Shown: positions 19,304 through 27,922 of the stretch, piece after piece | Position numbering within the stretch: the first letter of the stretch is position 1 | Layout of the letters: the number at the start of each line of letters is the position of its first letter | Source of the DNA: CAITWD01 sp963842065 | GTDB taxonomy: Bacteria; Actinomycetota; Thermoleophilia; Miltoncostaeales; Miltoncostaeaceae | NCBI GenBank assembly: GCA_963842065.1 | Contig: CAWJEW010000003.1 | Span: forward strand, 362,610 to 426,609 | Reading direction: 5' to 3' | DNA length: 64,000 bases | The notes under the pieces: generated by a model | What the model was told of the DNA's origin: nothing | What the model saw: the letters and a program-made list of their open reading frames with translations, nothing else | The model's database searches: none | Program-made: the position numbers and the translations under genes

Positions 19304-19873
19304 CTACTCCGGGCGCGGGAGCCGAGCGGCCTTGCGCTCCTGCTCGCGTTCGATCGCTTCCTCGAAGCGGCGCAGGATGTCCTCGGGCACCGGGCCGTCG
19401 GGGATCTCGTCGGGCGCTGTCGCCGCAGCTGGTGCGACCGGGTCCTCGGTCACGTCGGCCACATCGCCGGCGGCCGGGGGGATGGCGGTCGGCTGCGGAC
19501 CCGGATCGGCGGGCGCCGGCGCCTCGAGGTCCGCGGCCCGGATGATCGGGTGTGTGCGGCCAGGGTCGGTCGTGGACTCGACGAGCTTGAGCTCAAGCTC
19601 GTCGTCTGGTTCGCCCTGGGTGATCTCTGGAGGCAGTCCGCTCAGGTCTGCGACGGGCCCGACGGAGATGATCTCACCCTCGCGCTCGACAACGACCCGG
19701 TATCTCCCCGTGCCGTCTCCGTGCAGTGCGCCCAGACGCTCGCGCTCGTACTGCGCGGCCAGCATGGCATCGCGTTCGGAGCGGTGCTGGCTGACCTCGC
19801 TGCGTTGTGCTGCCGAGGAGCCGGTGTCGCCGACGATGACCACCGTGTAGCGCTTTCGGAACATTGGCCTCAA
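19304..19873 (-). CDS. Unknown protein with GPVP-FEEAI-type C-terminal motif
   Basis: A 189-residue protein of unknown function. It starts with a short strand (RYTVVIVGDTG), then has an acidic/basic helical region and an ordered segment YRVVVEREGEIISVGPVADL. A long Pro/Ala/Asp-rich linker (about 110-155) leads to the C-terminal DGPVPEDILRRFEEAIEREQ. The last ~28 residues recur in the small protein encoded at 20098-20301 on the same strand, so this tail is probably a functional module such as a binding tag. There are no membrane segments and no named family that I recognise. Confidence 0.65.
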   Translation of the reverse strand: MRPMFRKRYTVVIVGDTGSSAAQRSEVSQHRSERDAMLAAQYERERLGALHGDGTGRYRVVVEREGEIISVGPVADLSGLPPEITQGEPDDELELKLVESTTDPGRTHPIIRAADLEAPAPADPGPQPTAIPPAAGDVADVTEDPVAPAAATAPDEIPDGPVPEDILRRFEEAIEREQERKAARLPRPE

Positions 19874-20097
19874 CGGTCGTGGGGACCTGACGCGGGCTCT
19901 GCGGGGAGCGCCTGTGGGTTACCGGATGGTAGCGATGTCGGCCGCACGGGGCCGAGGGGCGGTCTTGCCGCGACTCGCCCGGTGCGCCGCATGCGGCCAC
20001 ACACTTGCCTGTTCGTCGGCCGAGCCGGCCCACGAGCGTGTCAGTCGCTGCGGTGCGACCCCGCGACGGGTGCGCGGAGCGCCCCCGTCGCGTGTGT

Positions 20098-20301
20098 CTA
20101 ATCGGTGTGGCGCGGGCTTCTGGCGTTGCGACGTTCCTCTTCGCGTGCGATCGCTTCCTCGAAGTAGCGGATCACCGAGGCCGGCACAGGGCCGGAGGGA
20201 ACGTCGTCCCATGATGACGGGAGCGCCTGCAGGACAGACTGGCGGCCGGTCGCCGAGGTCTCGTAGGCAACTGCCGCGGCAGCCGACGCGGATTCGGACA
20301 T
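20098..20301 (-). CDS. Small protein with the same GPVP-FEEAI tail
   Basis: A 67-residue protein. The first half is Ala/Ser-rich. The second half, SGPVPASVIRYFEEAIAREE, then ERRNARSPR, matches the tail of the 189-residue protein just upstream on the same strand (shared pattern GPVP..-R.FEEAI.RE.ER..AR). The ATG at 20301 has a GGGAGAG close before it. It lies 100 bases downstream of the suf operon's last gene and could be co-transcribed with it. The function is unknown; the repeated tail in two neighbouring genes suggests a shared partner. Confidence 0.6.
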   Translation of the reverse strand: MSESASAAAAVAYETSATGRQSVLQALPSSWDDVPSGPVPASVIRYFEEAIAREEERRNARSPRHTD

Positions 20302-20408
20302 GGATCTCTCCCAGGCAATGGAGGGGCGATTGTGTTGATCTTCGCACTTGACTCGGACACTCCTGCCGGTGGTGTGCGGCCGCCGCCTATTGGGCGGCCG
20401 TGCCGTCG

Positions 20409-20849
20409 CTACGCGCTAAACGAGTCCCCGCATGAGCAGGTGCCGGTGGCGTTGGGGTTGGTGATCCGGAAACCTCGCCGTAGCAGGCTGGACTCGTAGT
20501 CGATGACCGATCCGGTGACGTGGATCGCGCTCTTGAGGTCCATCAGCACGCGCACCCCGTTGGTCGCGACCTCGCGATCGAGCGGACCGGCGGTCTCGTC
20601 AGCCCCGAGCAGGTCCAGCTTGTACTCGAGCCCTGAGCATCCGCCTGCGAGGATGCGCAGGCGCACCCCCGGCTGGGTCCCGGTGCGAGCAGCGGCCTCG
20701 CTGATGTACGCCGCGGCGGCGTCGCTGACCCGCAGAAGCCCGGCATCCCGGCCGGCCTCCTGGGCGGCGCGGGCCGCCCGGGCCCGCTCCCGCGCCGCGG
20801 CCTTCTTTTCCTCGAGGGTCGGCGGTGCGGTCGCGGCGCTCTCAGCCAT
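20409..20849 (-). CDS. HesB/IscA-type iron-sulfur carrier
   Basis: A 146-residue A-type carrier. The ~40-residue N-terminal extension is charged and helical (EEKKAAARERARAARAA). The A-type domain follows with LRILAGGCSGLEYKLDL, which gives the first cysteine, and the C-terminal TGTCSCGDSFSA gives the CxC pair. These three cysteines normally hold a [2Fe-2S] or [4Fe-4S] cluster in transit to apo-proteins. It is the last gene of the suf operon and overlaps the preceding gene by 8 bases. The long N-terminal extension is unusual for this family. Confidence 0.9.
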   Translation of the reverse strand: MAESAATAPPTLEEKKAAARERARAARAAQEAGRDAGLLRVSDAAAAYISEAAARTGTQPGVRLRILAGGCSGLEYKLDLLGADETAGPLDREVATNGVRVLMDLKSAIHVTGSVIDYESSLLRRGFRITNPNATGTCSCGDSFSA

Positions 20850-21153
20850 AGCCCATCACCTTCATCATGAATCGGCCCTCTTCGGTCATCATCTCCGGGC
20901 TCCACGCGGGCTCCCAGACCCAGCTGATGTCCACGCCGGTCACGCCGTCGAGCGGCATGATCGCGGCCCGGCTGTCGCCGAGGATCTGCTCGGTCAGGGG
21001 GCAGCCCATCGAGGTGAGCGTCATTTCCAGACGCACGTATCCCTCCTGGGAGATATCGACGCCGTAGAGCAGGCCCAAATCGACGACATTGATCCCGAGT
21101 TCGGGATCCTCGACCTGCTTCATCGCGCTCCGGACGTCATCTTCGGTCGTCAT
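20842..21153 (-). CDS. SufT-like metal-sulfur cluster assembly factor (MIP18/DUF59)
   Basis: A 103-residue single-domain protein of the MIP18/DUF59 family. It has EDPELGINVVDLGLLYGVDI at the start of the domain and MTLTSMGCPLTEQILG with the conserved cysteine. Such proteins help mature Fe-S proteins, and in suf operons they are called SufT. The frame is open upstream, but the ATG at 21153 overlaps the sufU stop by 4 bases and gives the normal domain start. It overlaps the downstream A-type carrier gene. Confidence 0.93.
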   Translation of the reverse strand: MTTEDDVRSAMKQVEDPELGINVVDLGLLYGVDISQEGYVRLEMTLTSMGCPLTEQILGDSRAAIMPLDGVTGVDISWVWEPAWSPEMMTEEGRFMMKVMGYG

Positions 21154-21599
21154 CGGCCCTCCTGTTGGTCCACCATGCAGGTCAGCAGTCCGTCCTTGAG
21201 TGCCATCCATGAAAGTAATGCACACTTGATCCGTACCGGGTACTTGTTCACGCCCTCTAACGCGACGGCATCGCCGAGCTGATCCTCGTCGGCCGGGACC
21301 TCGCGGTGCATGACGCGGCGGAAGTGCTCGATCGTCGCGAGCGCCTCGCCGGTGGTCTGGCCGACGATCGCGTCGCTCATCATCGACGCGGACGCCTGCG
21401 AGATCGAGCAGCCCTCGCCGGCGTGGGCGATGTCGGCGATGCGGTCGCCGTCGAGCAGAACGGTGACGCGGAGCTCGTCGCCGCACAGCGGGTTGTGCTG
21501 ATCGACCTCGAAGGTCGGGTGCTCGAGCACGCCCCGATGCCGCGGGCGGCGGTAGTGGTCCAGGATCAGCTCCTGGTACAGATCGCCACGTCCGCCCAT
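21150..21599 (-). CDS. sufU: SufU-type cysteine desulfurase partner
   Basis: A 149-residue SufU protein, the sulfur acceptor of SufS in Gram-positives. It starts DLYQELILDHYRRPRHRG. The three metal/sulfur ligands are the Cys in NPLCGDEL, the Cys in AGEGCSISQASASMM and the Cys in VRIKCALLSW, and the zinc-binding Asp follows the first. The ATG at 21599 lies four bases from the sufS stop. SufU rather than SufE is the expected partner in this type of operon. Confidence 0.95.
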   Translation of the reverse strand: MGGRGDLYQELILDHYRRPRHRGVLEHPTFEVDQHNPLCGDELRVTVLLDGDRIADIAHAGEGCSISQASASMMSDAIVGQTTGEALATIEHFRRVMHREVPADEDQLGDAVALEGVNKYPVRIKCALLSWMALKDGLLTCMVDQQEGR

Positions 21600-21603
21600 C
21601 GGC

Positions 21604-22845
21604 TCACTCCCCCATGAACGCCCGTGCGGCGTGGAGCGCGCGCACCAGGGCATCGATATCGGCGGTGTCGTTGTACAGGTATCCGCTCGCGCGCGCCGTG
21701 GCGCTGACGCCGAGAGTGCGCATCAGGGGCTTGGCGCAGTGGTGACCCGCCCGGATACACACCCGCTCGCGGTCGACGAGCTGGGCGACGTCGTGGGGGT
21801 GCAGGTCCGGCAGGCTGAAGCTGATGGGCGCCCCGCGGCGATCGGGGTCCTCTGGACCGTAGATCCGCAGCCCGTCGATCTCGGCCAACGCATCCAGTGC
21901 GTACGCGACCAGGGTCCGCTCGTGGGCGCGGATCGCGTCGAGCCCGACATGGCGCAGGTAGTCCGCCGCCGCGCCGATGCCGACCGCCTCGGCGATCGGC
22001 GGCGTGCCGGCTTCAAACTTCCAGGGCAGGTCCGCCCAATCGAATCCGTCGGTGCGCACATCCGAGATCATCTCGCCGCCGCCCAGGAACGGTTCCATGC
22101 CATTCAGGATCTCGGGGCGGCCGACCAGGACCCCAATCCCGGTCGGGCCGAGCATCTTGTGGCCGGTAAACGCGAGGAAGTCTGCCTCGAGGTCGTCGAA
22201 CCGCACCGGCATGTGCGGCACGCTCTGGGAACCGTCGGCGAGCACGAGCGCGCCATGGTCGTGTGCCATCCGCGCGATGTCGGCGATCGGGTTGATCGTG
22301 CCCAGGACATTCGAGACGTGCACCACGTTCATGATCCGGACCGGCTCGTCGCGGAGCGTGCGCTCGATCCAGTCCAGATCGAGCGTACCGTCGCCGGTGA
22401 TCGGGGCGAACAGGACCCTCGCGCCGGTGATCTCGGCGACGATCTGCCACGGGACGATCCCGCTGTGGTGCTCCATCTCGGTCACGAGGACGACGTCCGC
22501 CGGAGCGAGGTTGCGCACGCCCCACGCCCATGCGACCAGGTTGATGGCCTCGCTGGCGTTCTTGGTGAAGATCGTGGCGTCGCGCGGTGCGTCGACGAGC
22601 CGTGCGACGGCGTCGCGGCCGGCCTCGAAGCGCGCGGTGGCCTCCTCGGCGAGCGCATAGACCCCGCGGTGGACGTTCGCGTTGGTCTCGACGTAGTACC
22701 GGTCCATCGCGTCGAGCACCGCCGTCGGTTTCTGCGACGTGGCCGCAGAATCGAGGTACACGAGCCGCTGGCGGTCCCCGACCGGGGTGAAGATCGGGAA
22801 GTCTTCGCGCAGCGCCTGCGGGTCGATGTCTGCGGCCAACGGCAT
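21604..22845 (-). CDS. sufS: Cysteine desulfurase SufS
   Basis: A 413-residue group-II cysteine desulfurase that removes sulfur from L-cysteine for cluster building. Family marks are LVYLDSAATSQKP near residue 30, NANVHRGVYAL, the PLP Schiff-base lysine in FLAFTGHKMLGPTG, and the active-site cysteine in RAGHHCAKPLM near residue 365. The cofactor-binding Asp is in VLADGSQSVPH, where most members have GAQ. It lies between sufC and sufU, with gaps under 10 bases. Confidence 0.97.
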   Translation of the reverse strand: MPLAADIDPQALREDFPIFTPVGDRQRLVYLDSAATSQKPTAVLDAMDRYYVETNANVHRGVYALAEEATARFEAGRDAVARLVDAPRDATIFTKNASEAINLVAWAWGVRNLAPADVVLVTEMEHHSGIVPWQIVAEITGARVLFAPITGDGTLDLDWIERTLRDEPVRIMNVVHVSNVLGTINPIADIARMAHDHGALVLADGSQSVPHMPVRFDDLEADFLAFTGHKMLGPTGIGVLVGRPEILNGMEPFLGGGEMISDVRTDGFDWADLPWKFEAGTPPIAEAVGIGAAADYLRHVGLDAIRAHERTLVAYALDALAEIDGLRIYGPEDPDRRGAPISFSLPDLHPHDVAQLVDRERVCIRAGHHCAKPLMRTLGVSATARASGYLYNDTADIDALVRALHAARAFMGE

Positions 22846-22853
22846 CGCGGCCG

Positions 22854-23621
22854 CTATGCGCCCGGTGCGACGGCCGGCTCCGGAGAGCCGTATTGGGCGT
22901 ATCCGCCCGCCTCGAGCTCGTCCGCCAGCTCTGGCCCGCCGGTGCGGACGATCTTGCCGTCGAACATCACGTGCACGACGTCCGGGGTGATGTGCTGCAG
23001 AATCCGGGTGTAGTGGGTGATGATCAATGCGCCGAAGCTGGGGCCACGCAGGCTGTTCACGCCGTTTGCGACCACCTTGAGGGCATCTACGTCGAGGCCG
23101 GAATCGGTCTCGTCGAGGACCGCGAAGCGCGGCTCGATCATCACCATTTGGAGGATTTCGTGGCGCTTTTTCTCACCGCCCGAGAAGCCCTCGTTGAGGT
23201 AGCGGTCGGTAAAGCTCGCGTCGAACTCCAACAGCTTGCTCTTCTCCTGGAAGAGCTTCATGAATTCGCGCGGGCTGAGCTCCTCGTCGTGGAGTGCGGT
23301 CAGCGACGTGCGCAGGAAATTGAGCACGGACACGCCGGGCACCTCAACCGGGTACTGCATGGCCAGGAAGAAGCCCGCCTTGGCCCGCTCGTCGATCTCC
23401 ATCTCGAGTAGATCCTGCCCGTCGAAGATCACCGACCCGCCCGTGATCTCGTAGCGCGGGTGACCGGCGAGGGCGTAGGCGAGGGTGCTCTTGCCCGAGC
23501 CGTTGGGGCCCATCAGCGCGTGGATCTCGCCCTGAGGCACCTCCAGATCGACGCCTTTGAGGATGGTGCGGCCGTCGACGGCGACTTCGAGGCCCTTGAT
23601 TTGCAGGATGGGATCGGCCAA
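22854..23621 (-). CDS. sufC: Fe-S assembly ATPase SufC
   Basis: A 255-residue ABC-type ATPase that powers the SufBCD scaffold. The Walker A MGPNGSGKSTLAYAL is near residue 38. The signature LNEGFSGGEKKRHEILQM is followed by Walker B FAVLDETDSGLDVDAL and the switch histidine in IITHYTR. There is no membrane domain, as expected for SufC. I chose the TTG at 23621 because it gives ADPILQIKGLEV at the N-terminus and an AGGAGA stands nine bases before it. It sits between the Rieske protein gene and sufS. Confidence 0.96.
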   Translation of the reverse strand: MADPILQIKGLEVAVDGRTILKGVDLEVPQGEIHALMGPNGSGKSTLAYALAGHPRYEITGGSVIFDGQDLLEMEIDERAKAGFFLAMQYPVEVPGVSVLNFLRTSLTALHDEELSPREFMKLFQEKSKLLEFDASFTDRYLNEGFSGGEKKRHEILQMVMIEPRFAVLDETDSGLDVDALKVVANGVNSLRGPSFGALIITHYTRILQHITPDVVHVMFDGKIVRTGGPELADELEAGGYAQYGSPEPAVAPGA

Positions 23622-23641
23622 CGGAAGGGTTCTCCTGATCG

Positions 23642-23989
23642 CTAGTTGTCGTACAGGGGATGGGGGCGGTTGGGTGTGGGATCGACGAGGATGCGCCCGT
23701 CGCGGACGGTCACGCCGAAGACCGGCAGGGCCGCGGTCGCGGGGGGCGTGAGCGCCTCCCCGGTGACGACCGAGAACACCGCGCCGTGGCGCGGGCATTC
23801 CAGCCGGTCCTCGTCGACCCAACCGCCCGAGAGCGACTGCATCGCGTGTGTGCAGATGTCGTGGACCGCGTGGATCGTCCCGTCCACGTTGACCAGGCAG
23901 ATCGGCGTCCCGTCGACCTCGACCCGCACCGGGGTCTCCGGTGGCACGGCGGCCAGGTCGGCAACCTCCACGAAGGTGTGTTCGGTCAC
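23642..23989 (-). CDS. Rieske-type [2Fe-2S] ferredoxin in the suf operon
   Basis: A 115-residue soluble Rieske ferredoxin. The cluster ligands are in HDICTHAM and ECPRHGAVF, the C-x-H and C-x2-H pattern of non-haem oxygenase ferredoxins. There is no signal or membrane anchor. The GTG at 23989 overlaps the sufD stop by 4 bases and the gene precedes sufC, so it is made together with the assembly scaffold. A Rieske gene inside suf is a known actinobacterial arrangement, but its exact job there (electron donor, or a client) is not settled. Confidence 0.93.
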   Translation of the reverse strand: MTEHTFVEVADLAAVPPETPVRVEVDGTPICLVNVDGTIHAVHDICTHAMQSLSGGWVDEDRLECPRHGAVFSVVTGEALTPPATAALPVFGVTVRDGRILVDPTPNRPHPLYDN

Positions 23990-25209
23990 GCGAGCTTCCG
24001 GGCGACCGCGTCTTCGAGATCGCGCCGCACTTCCTCGAGCTGGACCTGCGCGAGCACCTCCTGCAGGAAGCCGATCACGATCAGTTGCTTGGCGGTCTCC
24101 TCCGGGATGCCCCGGGAGCGCAGATAGAACAGGTGCTCGTCATCGACCCGGCCGACCGCGCCGGCGTGCGAGCACTTGACCTCCGCCGTCTCGATCTCGA
24201 GGAACGGAATGGTGTCGGCGCGGGCACCCTTGTTGAGGACCAGGTTGCGGTTGGTCTGGTACGCGTCCGTGCCGGGCGCGCCGGGCGGGACGACGAGGTT
24301 CCCGAAGAACACCGTATGGGCCTGGTCCTTCAGCGCACCCTTGTAGAGCAGATTCGAATAGGCCTGCGGCGCCTCGTGGCGCGCGATCACGCGGTGCTCG
24401 AAGTGCTGGTGGTCATCGGCGAAACAGAGCCCCAGGGCCCGCGAATCCGAGCCGGGTCCCGCAGCGATGTGCGTTGCCTCGACACGGACGGTGTCGCCGC
24501 CGAGGGTGACGACCACCGAACGCACGCGTGCGTCCTTGCCCGCCGAGGCGGTGACGCGTGCGTGGTGTCGGACACCGGCGCCCCATTCGATGAGGGAGAG
24601 GTGTTCCAATTCGCCGCCTTCGGCGACGATGATCTCGGTTGCCGTCGAGACCGTGACGGGGCTCGTCAGATCGCCGGAGCGATACCGGTCGATGATCGTC
24701 GCCTTGGCCCCGGCCTCGACGATGACCAGGGTTCGCGCGCTCACGCGGCCGCGGGCACCGCTGGCGCTCAGCAGCGTCTCGCTCGGAAGCGCCAGCTCGA
24801 CACCGCGCGGGACGTAGACGAAGGTGCCGCCTTCCCAGGTCGCCGCGTTGAGCGCCCCGGGGCGGTCGTCAAACCCGATCAGGCTGTACAGCCGCGAGCG
24901 GACCAGATCCTCATGGTCGATGAGCGCCTGCCCGAGCTCGGCGACGATGACCCCGTCGGGAAGCTCGGTCGTCACGGGCGCTGACGGGGCACCGTCCCGA
25001 AGGGTGAGCGTCGCCAGACGCGGGCCCGCGGCCGCGGCGAGGTCGGCCTCTACGGCGGCGCCGTCCGTCGGAGCGGTGCCGGCGAGCCCGAGGTCGGACG
25101 GCGCGGTGAAGCGCCAGTCCTCCTCCTCGCCGGTCAGGGCCGGGAGCCGCTCGAGGTTGGCGGTGGCGGTCTGCCGCAGTTCGGCGGCCCAGGCCGGCGC
25201 GCTAGCCAA
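23986..25209 (-). CDS. sufD: Fe-S assembly scaffold protein SufD
   Basis: A 407-residue SufD with the SufBD beta-helix core. The first ~120 residues are helical and variable. The core runs from about 130 to 370, with GGTFVYVPRGVELALP and the block FVVVEAG-type strands. The C-terminal region ends CSHAGAVGRVDDEHLFYLRSRGIPEETAK, where the conserved histidine of SufD is present. It pairs with SufB and binds SufC. The TTG at 25209 overlaps the sufB stop by 8 bases and gives a full-length product; a later ATG is unlikely. Confidence 0.94.
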   Translation of the reverse strand: MASAPAWAAELRQTATANLERLPALTGEEEDWRFTAPSDLGLAGTAPTDGAAVEADLAAAAGPRLATLTLRDGAPSAPVTTELPDGVIVAELGQALIDHEDLVRSRLYSLIGFDDRPGALNAATWEGGTFVYVPRGVELALPSETLLSASGARGRVSARTLVIVEAGAKATIIDRYRSGDLTSPVTVSTATEIIVAEGGELEHLSLIEWGAGVRHHARVTASAGKDARVRSVVVTLGGDTVRVEATHIAAGPGSDSRALGLCFADDHQHFEHRVIARHEAPQAYSNLLYKGALKDQAHTVFFGNLVVPPGAPGTDAYQTNRNLVLNKGARADTIPFLEIETAEVKCSHAGAVGRVDDEHLFYLRSRGIPEETAKQLIVIGFLQEVLAQVQLEEVRRDLEDAVARKLA

Positions 25210-26611
25210 TGCTGCCCTCCATCTGCAGTTCGATCAGGCGGTTGAGTTCCACCGCGTATTCCATGGGGAGTTCCTTGGCGATCGGCTCGATGAAGCCCCG
25301 CACGATCATGGCCATCGCCTCCTCCTCGGAGAGCCCGCGGCTCATGAGGTAGAAGATCTGGTCGTCGGCGACCTTGGAGACCGTCGCCTCGTGTCCGACG
25401 GAGGAGTCCTCCTCCTGGATGTCCATGTAGGGGTAGGTGTCCGAGCGGCTGTCCTCGTCGAGCAACAGGGCGTCACAGACCACCGAGGCCTTGGCGCGCC
25501 GCGCACCCGGCTCGATCTTGACCAGGCCACGGTACGAGGTACGGCCGCCGCCGCGAGAGATCGACTTGGAGACGATCGTCGACGACGTGTCCGGGGCCAC
25601 GTGCACCATCTTGGCGCCGGCGTCCTGGTGCATGCCCTCGCTGGCGAACGCGACCGAAAGCACTTCGCCGCGCGCGCCGCGCCCGGTCAGCCAGACGGCC
25701 GGATACTTCATCGTCACCTTGCTGCCGAGGTTGCCGTCGACCCATTCCATGGTCGCGTTCGCGTGGGCGACCGCGCGCTTGGTGACGAGGTTGTAGACGT
25801 TGGTCGACCAGTTCTGGATCGTCGAGTACCGGCAGCGTGCGCCGTCCTTGACGATGATCTCCACAACCGCCGAGTGCAGGGAGTCGGTCGTGTAGATCGG
25901 CGCGGTGCAGCCCTCGACGTAGTGCACGTATGAGCCAGGCTCGCAGATGATCAGCGTGCGTTCGAACTGGCCCATGTTCTCCGCGTTGATGCGGAAGTAG
26001 GCCTGCAGCGGGATCTCGACCTCGACACCCTCGGGCACCCAGATGAACGATCCGCCCGACCAGACGGCGCTGTTGAGGGCGGCGAGCTTGTTGTCCCCGG
26101 GCGGGATCACCGTCGCCCAGTACGTACGGAACAGCTCCTCGTGTTCGCGCAGGGCGGTATCGGTGTCGCAGAAGATGACGCCCTTCTTCTCGAGGTCCTC
26201 GCGGATCGAGTGGTAGACGACCTCGCTCTCGTACTGCGCAGAGACCCCGGACAGGTACTTCTGCTCAGCTTCGGGGATGCCGAGACGGTCGAACGTGTTC
26301 TTGATGTCCTCGGGGACCTCGTTCCAAGTGGTCCCCTGGCGCTCGGATGCACGGATGAAATAGAAGATGTCCTGGAAATCGATGTCGCCCAAATCCGCGC
26401 CCCAAGTGGGCATCGGCTTGCGCTCGAAGATCTCCAGCGCGCGCAGGCGGAACTTGGTCATCCACTCGGGCTCGCTCTTGAGGAACGAGATCTCGCGCAC
26501 AACGTCGGCGTTCAAGCCCTTCTTGGGGGTGAACACGTAGTGCGCTGGGTCGTGCCAGCCAAATTTGTACTGTCCGAAGCCCTCGAGCTCGGGCGGAGTG
26601 ATCGTCGACAC
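25202..26611 (-). CDS. sufB: Fe-S assembly scaffold protein SufB
   Basis: A 469-residue SufB, the main scaffold on which the cluster forms. Visible family blocks are PEWMTKFRLRALEIF near residue 55, GGSFIWVPEGVEVEIPLQ, IVKDGARCRYSTIQNWS with the conserved cysteine, and EDSSVGHEATVSKVADDQIFYLMSRGL near the C-terminus. The GTG start has a GGAGA six bases upstream. It is the first gene of an eight-gene operon that reads to 20409. Its upstream region is shared with the divergent SufR-like regulator. Confidence 0.97.
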   Translation of the reverse strand: MSTITPPELEGFGQYKFGWHDPAHYVFTPKKGLNADVVREISFLKSEPEWMTKFRLRALEIFERKPMPTWGADLGDIDFQDIFYFIRASERQGTTWNEVPEDIKNTFDRLGIPEAEQKYLSGVSAQYESEVVYHSIREDLEKKGVIFCDTDTALREHEELFRTYWATVIPPGDNKLAALNSAVWSGGSFIWVPEGVEVEIPLQAYFRINAENMGQFERTLIICEPGSYVHYVEGCTAPIYTTDSLHSAVVEIIVKDGARCRYSTIQNWSTNVYNLVTKRAVAHANATMEWVDGNLGSKVTMKYPAVWLTGRGARGEVLSVAFASEGMHQDAGAKMVHVAPDTSSTIVSKSISRGGGRTSYRGLVKIEPGARRAKASVVCDALLLDEDSRSDTYPYMDIQEEDSSVGHEATVSKVADDQIFYLMSRGLSEEEAMAMIVRGFIEPIAKELPMEYAVELNRLIELQMEGSIG

Positions 26612-26770
26612 AGCCGTCTCCTGGAGCAGAATGTGGGTGGGAACCCGGTTGCTCGTACGGGGGCGAGCCTTCGCGGGAGCGATGCGTTCTTCTATAAGAT
26701 ACCTACATGACCGAAAATCGGAAGCCCGCTTCGGTCGGCGCCGACACGGTGCGGGTGCGTTGTTCGTTCG
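26612..26770. promoter_or_regulatory. Divergent control region between sufB and the SufR-like regulator
   Basis: This 159-base region separates two divergently transcribed genes. An AT-rich core at 26685-26711 (containing TTCTATAAGATACC) stands out from the GC-rich surroundings and can supply -10-like elements in both directions. A SufR-type repressor would be expected to bind here and control both itself and suf. The exact operator is not identifiable by eye. Confidence 0.45.
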
Positions 26771-27553
26771 GTGCTACCCTCGAACCAGCCTGTGACTCCG
26801 TACGCGACCGTCGTGACTTACCACACCGAACACACCGCCAACTGGCCCGCCGAGCAGCAGATTGAGCGCTTGGCCGCCGCGCTCGGCGACCCGACGCGCC
26901 GTCGTGTCTTCTTCATGGTGCGGGCATCCGAGGATGTCGTCAGCAAGGATCAGGTCGCCGATGCGGTCGGGATCGACCGCCGGCTGGCGGGCTTCCATCT
27001 GGACAAACTCGTCGATCAGGGGTTCCTGACGGCGGAGTTCAAGCGGCGCACGGGCCGTTCGGGCCCCGGCGCGGGCCGGCCGGCCAAGCACTACCGCCTG
27101 GCCGCCGACGAACTGACCGTCTCGCTGCCCGAACGCCACTACGACCTGTTGGCATCGCTGCTGCTCAAGGCCGAGGCCGACGAGTCCGGTGCCGCGCGCC
27201 AGGACATCCTTGAGCGCATCGGATACGAGTTCGGGTTCGAGGTCGGGCTGAGCGAGGTTGCAGCCGGGCGCACCCGGCCCGGCGATGACGGGGTCAACGC
27301 CGTGGAGCAGGTCGTGCGGCTGCTCTCGCGCTACGGGTTCGCGGCCCAGACCTCGGGCGACGGGACGATCCGGGCCTGCGCCTGCCCCTTTGAAGAGCTC
27401 GCCTTCGACGATCCCGAGCGGATCTGCGGGCTGGACCGGGCCATCTGGAAGGGCATGCTGGCGGCGTTCGACCACGACGCCACGCTCAGCGTCGCGGCCA
27501 CGCGCTCGCGCGGCGACGAAGCCTGCGTGGCCGAGGTGATGGGCACGCCGTAA
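26771..27553 (+). CDS. sufR: SufR-like Fe-S-sensing transcriptional regulator
   Basis: A 260-residue ArsR/DeoR-type winged-helix regulator. The N-terminal helix-turn-helix spans about 30-100 (LAAALGDPTRRRVFFMVRAS, then VADAVGIDRRLAGFHLDKLVDQGFL). The C-terminal domain carries ACACPFEELAF and a further Cys in PERICGLD, the cysteine pattern by which SufR proteins hold an Fe-S cluster. Divergent orientation from sufB strongly supports a repressor of suf that senses cluster status. The start is uncertain: GTG 26771 is the earliest, and later GTG codons within the first 20 residues would still leave the domain intact. Confidence 0.87.
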   Translation: MLPSNQPVTPYATVVTYHTEHTANWPAEQQIERLAAALGDPTRRRVFFMVRASEDVVSKDQVADAVGIDRRLAGFHLDKLVDQGFLTAEFKRRTGRSGPGAGRPAKHYRLAADELTVSLPERHYDLLASLLLKAEADESGAARQDILERIGYEFGFEVGLSEVAAGRTRPGDDGVNAVEQVVRLLSRYGFAAQTSGDGTIRACACPFEELAFDDPERICGLDRAIWKGMLAAFDHDATLSVAATRSRGDEACVAEVMGTP

Positions 27554-27570
27554 GCGCCGGGCGCGGGCGG

Positions 27571-27843
27571 CTAGTCGCGCAGGCGGGTGGAGCCGAACAG
27601 GTACACCATGTACGCCAGCGCGCCCGCGAGGGACAGCGCCACGATCCCGTTGGGCACCTGCTGGTCGGTCATGTAGTAGAGGCCCCAGCACAGAAAGGCG
27701 ATGCCGACGAGCCCGAACAGGGCAAATCCGAGCCAGTTGGCCCAGAAGTTCGGCATGTAACGGCGAAAGCCGATCTGGTCCGGGCGCGGTCCGTAGTTGC
27801 GCCGCCGTCCGCCGCTGCGCTTTTTCGATTTCCCTGCGCTCAC
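27571..27843 (-). CDS. Small membrane protein with two predicted helices
   Basis: A 90-residue protein. A basic, Ser/Gly/Arg-rich N-terminus (KSKKRSGGRRRNYG) is followed by two hydrophobic segments, WLGFALFGLVGIAFLCWGLYY and IVALSLAGALAYMVYLFG, which are long enough to cross the membrane. By the positive-inside rule the N-terminus is likely cytoplasmic. The function is unknown. The GTG at 27843 is chosen because upstream codons encode a Ser/Arg stretch without family character. It is convergent with sufR and divergent from the methyltransferase gene. Confidence 0.7.
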   Translation of the reverse strand: MSAGKSKKRSGGRRRNYGPRPDQIGFRRYMPNFWANWLGFALFGLVGIAFLCWGLYYMTDQQVPNGIVALSLAGALAYMVYLFGSTRLRD

Positions 27844-27922
27844 GCCTGAGAGGGTAGCAGTGTCACCCGCGCCATGGCGCGCCGCCGATCGTGCACGCGC
27901 CGATTTGGGTAGCCTCAGCCGC

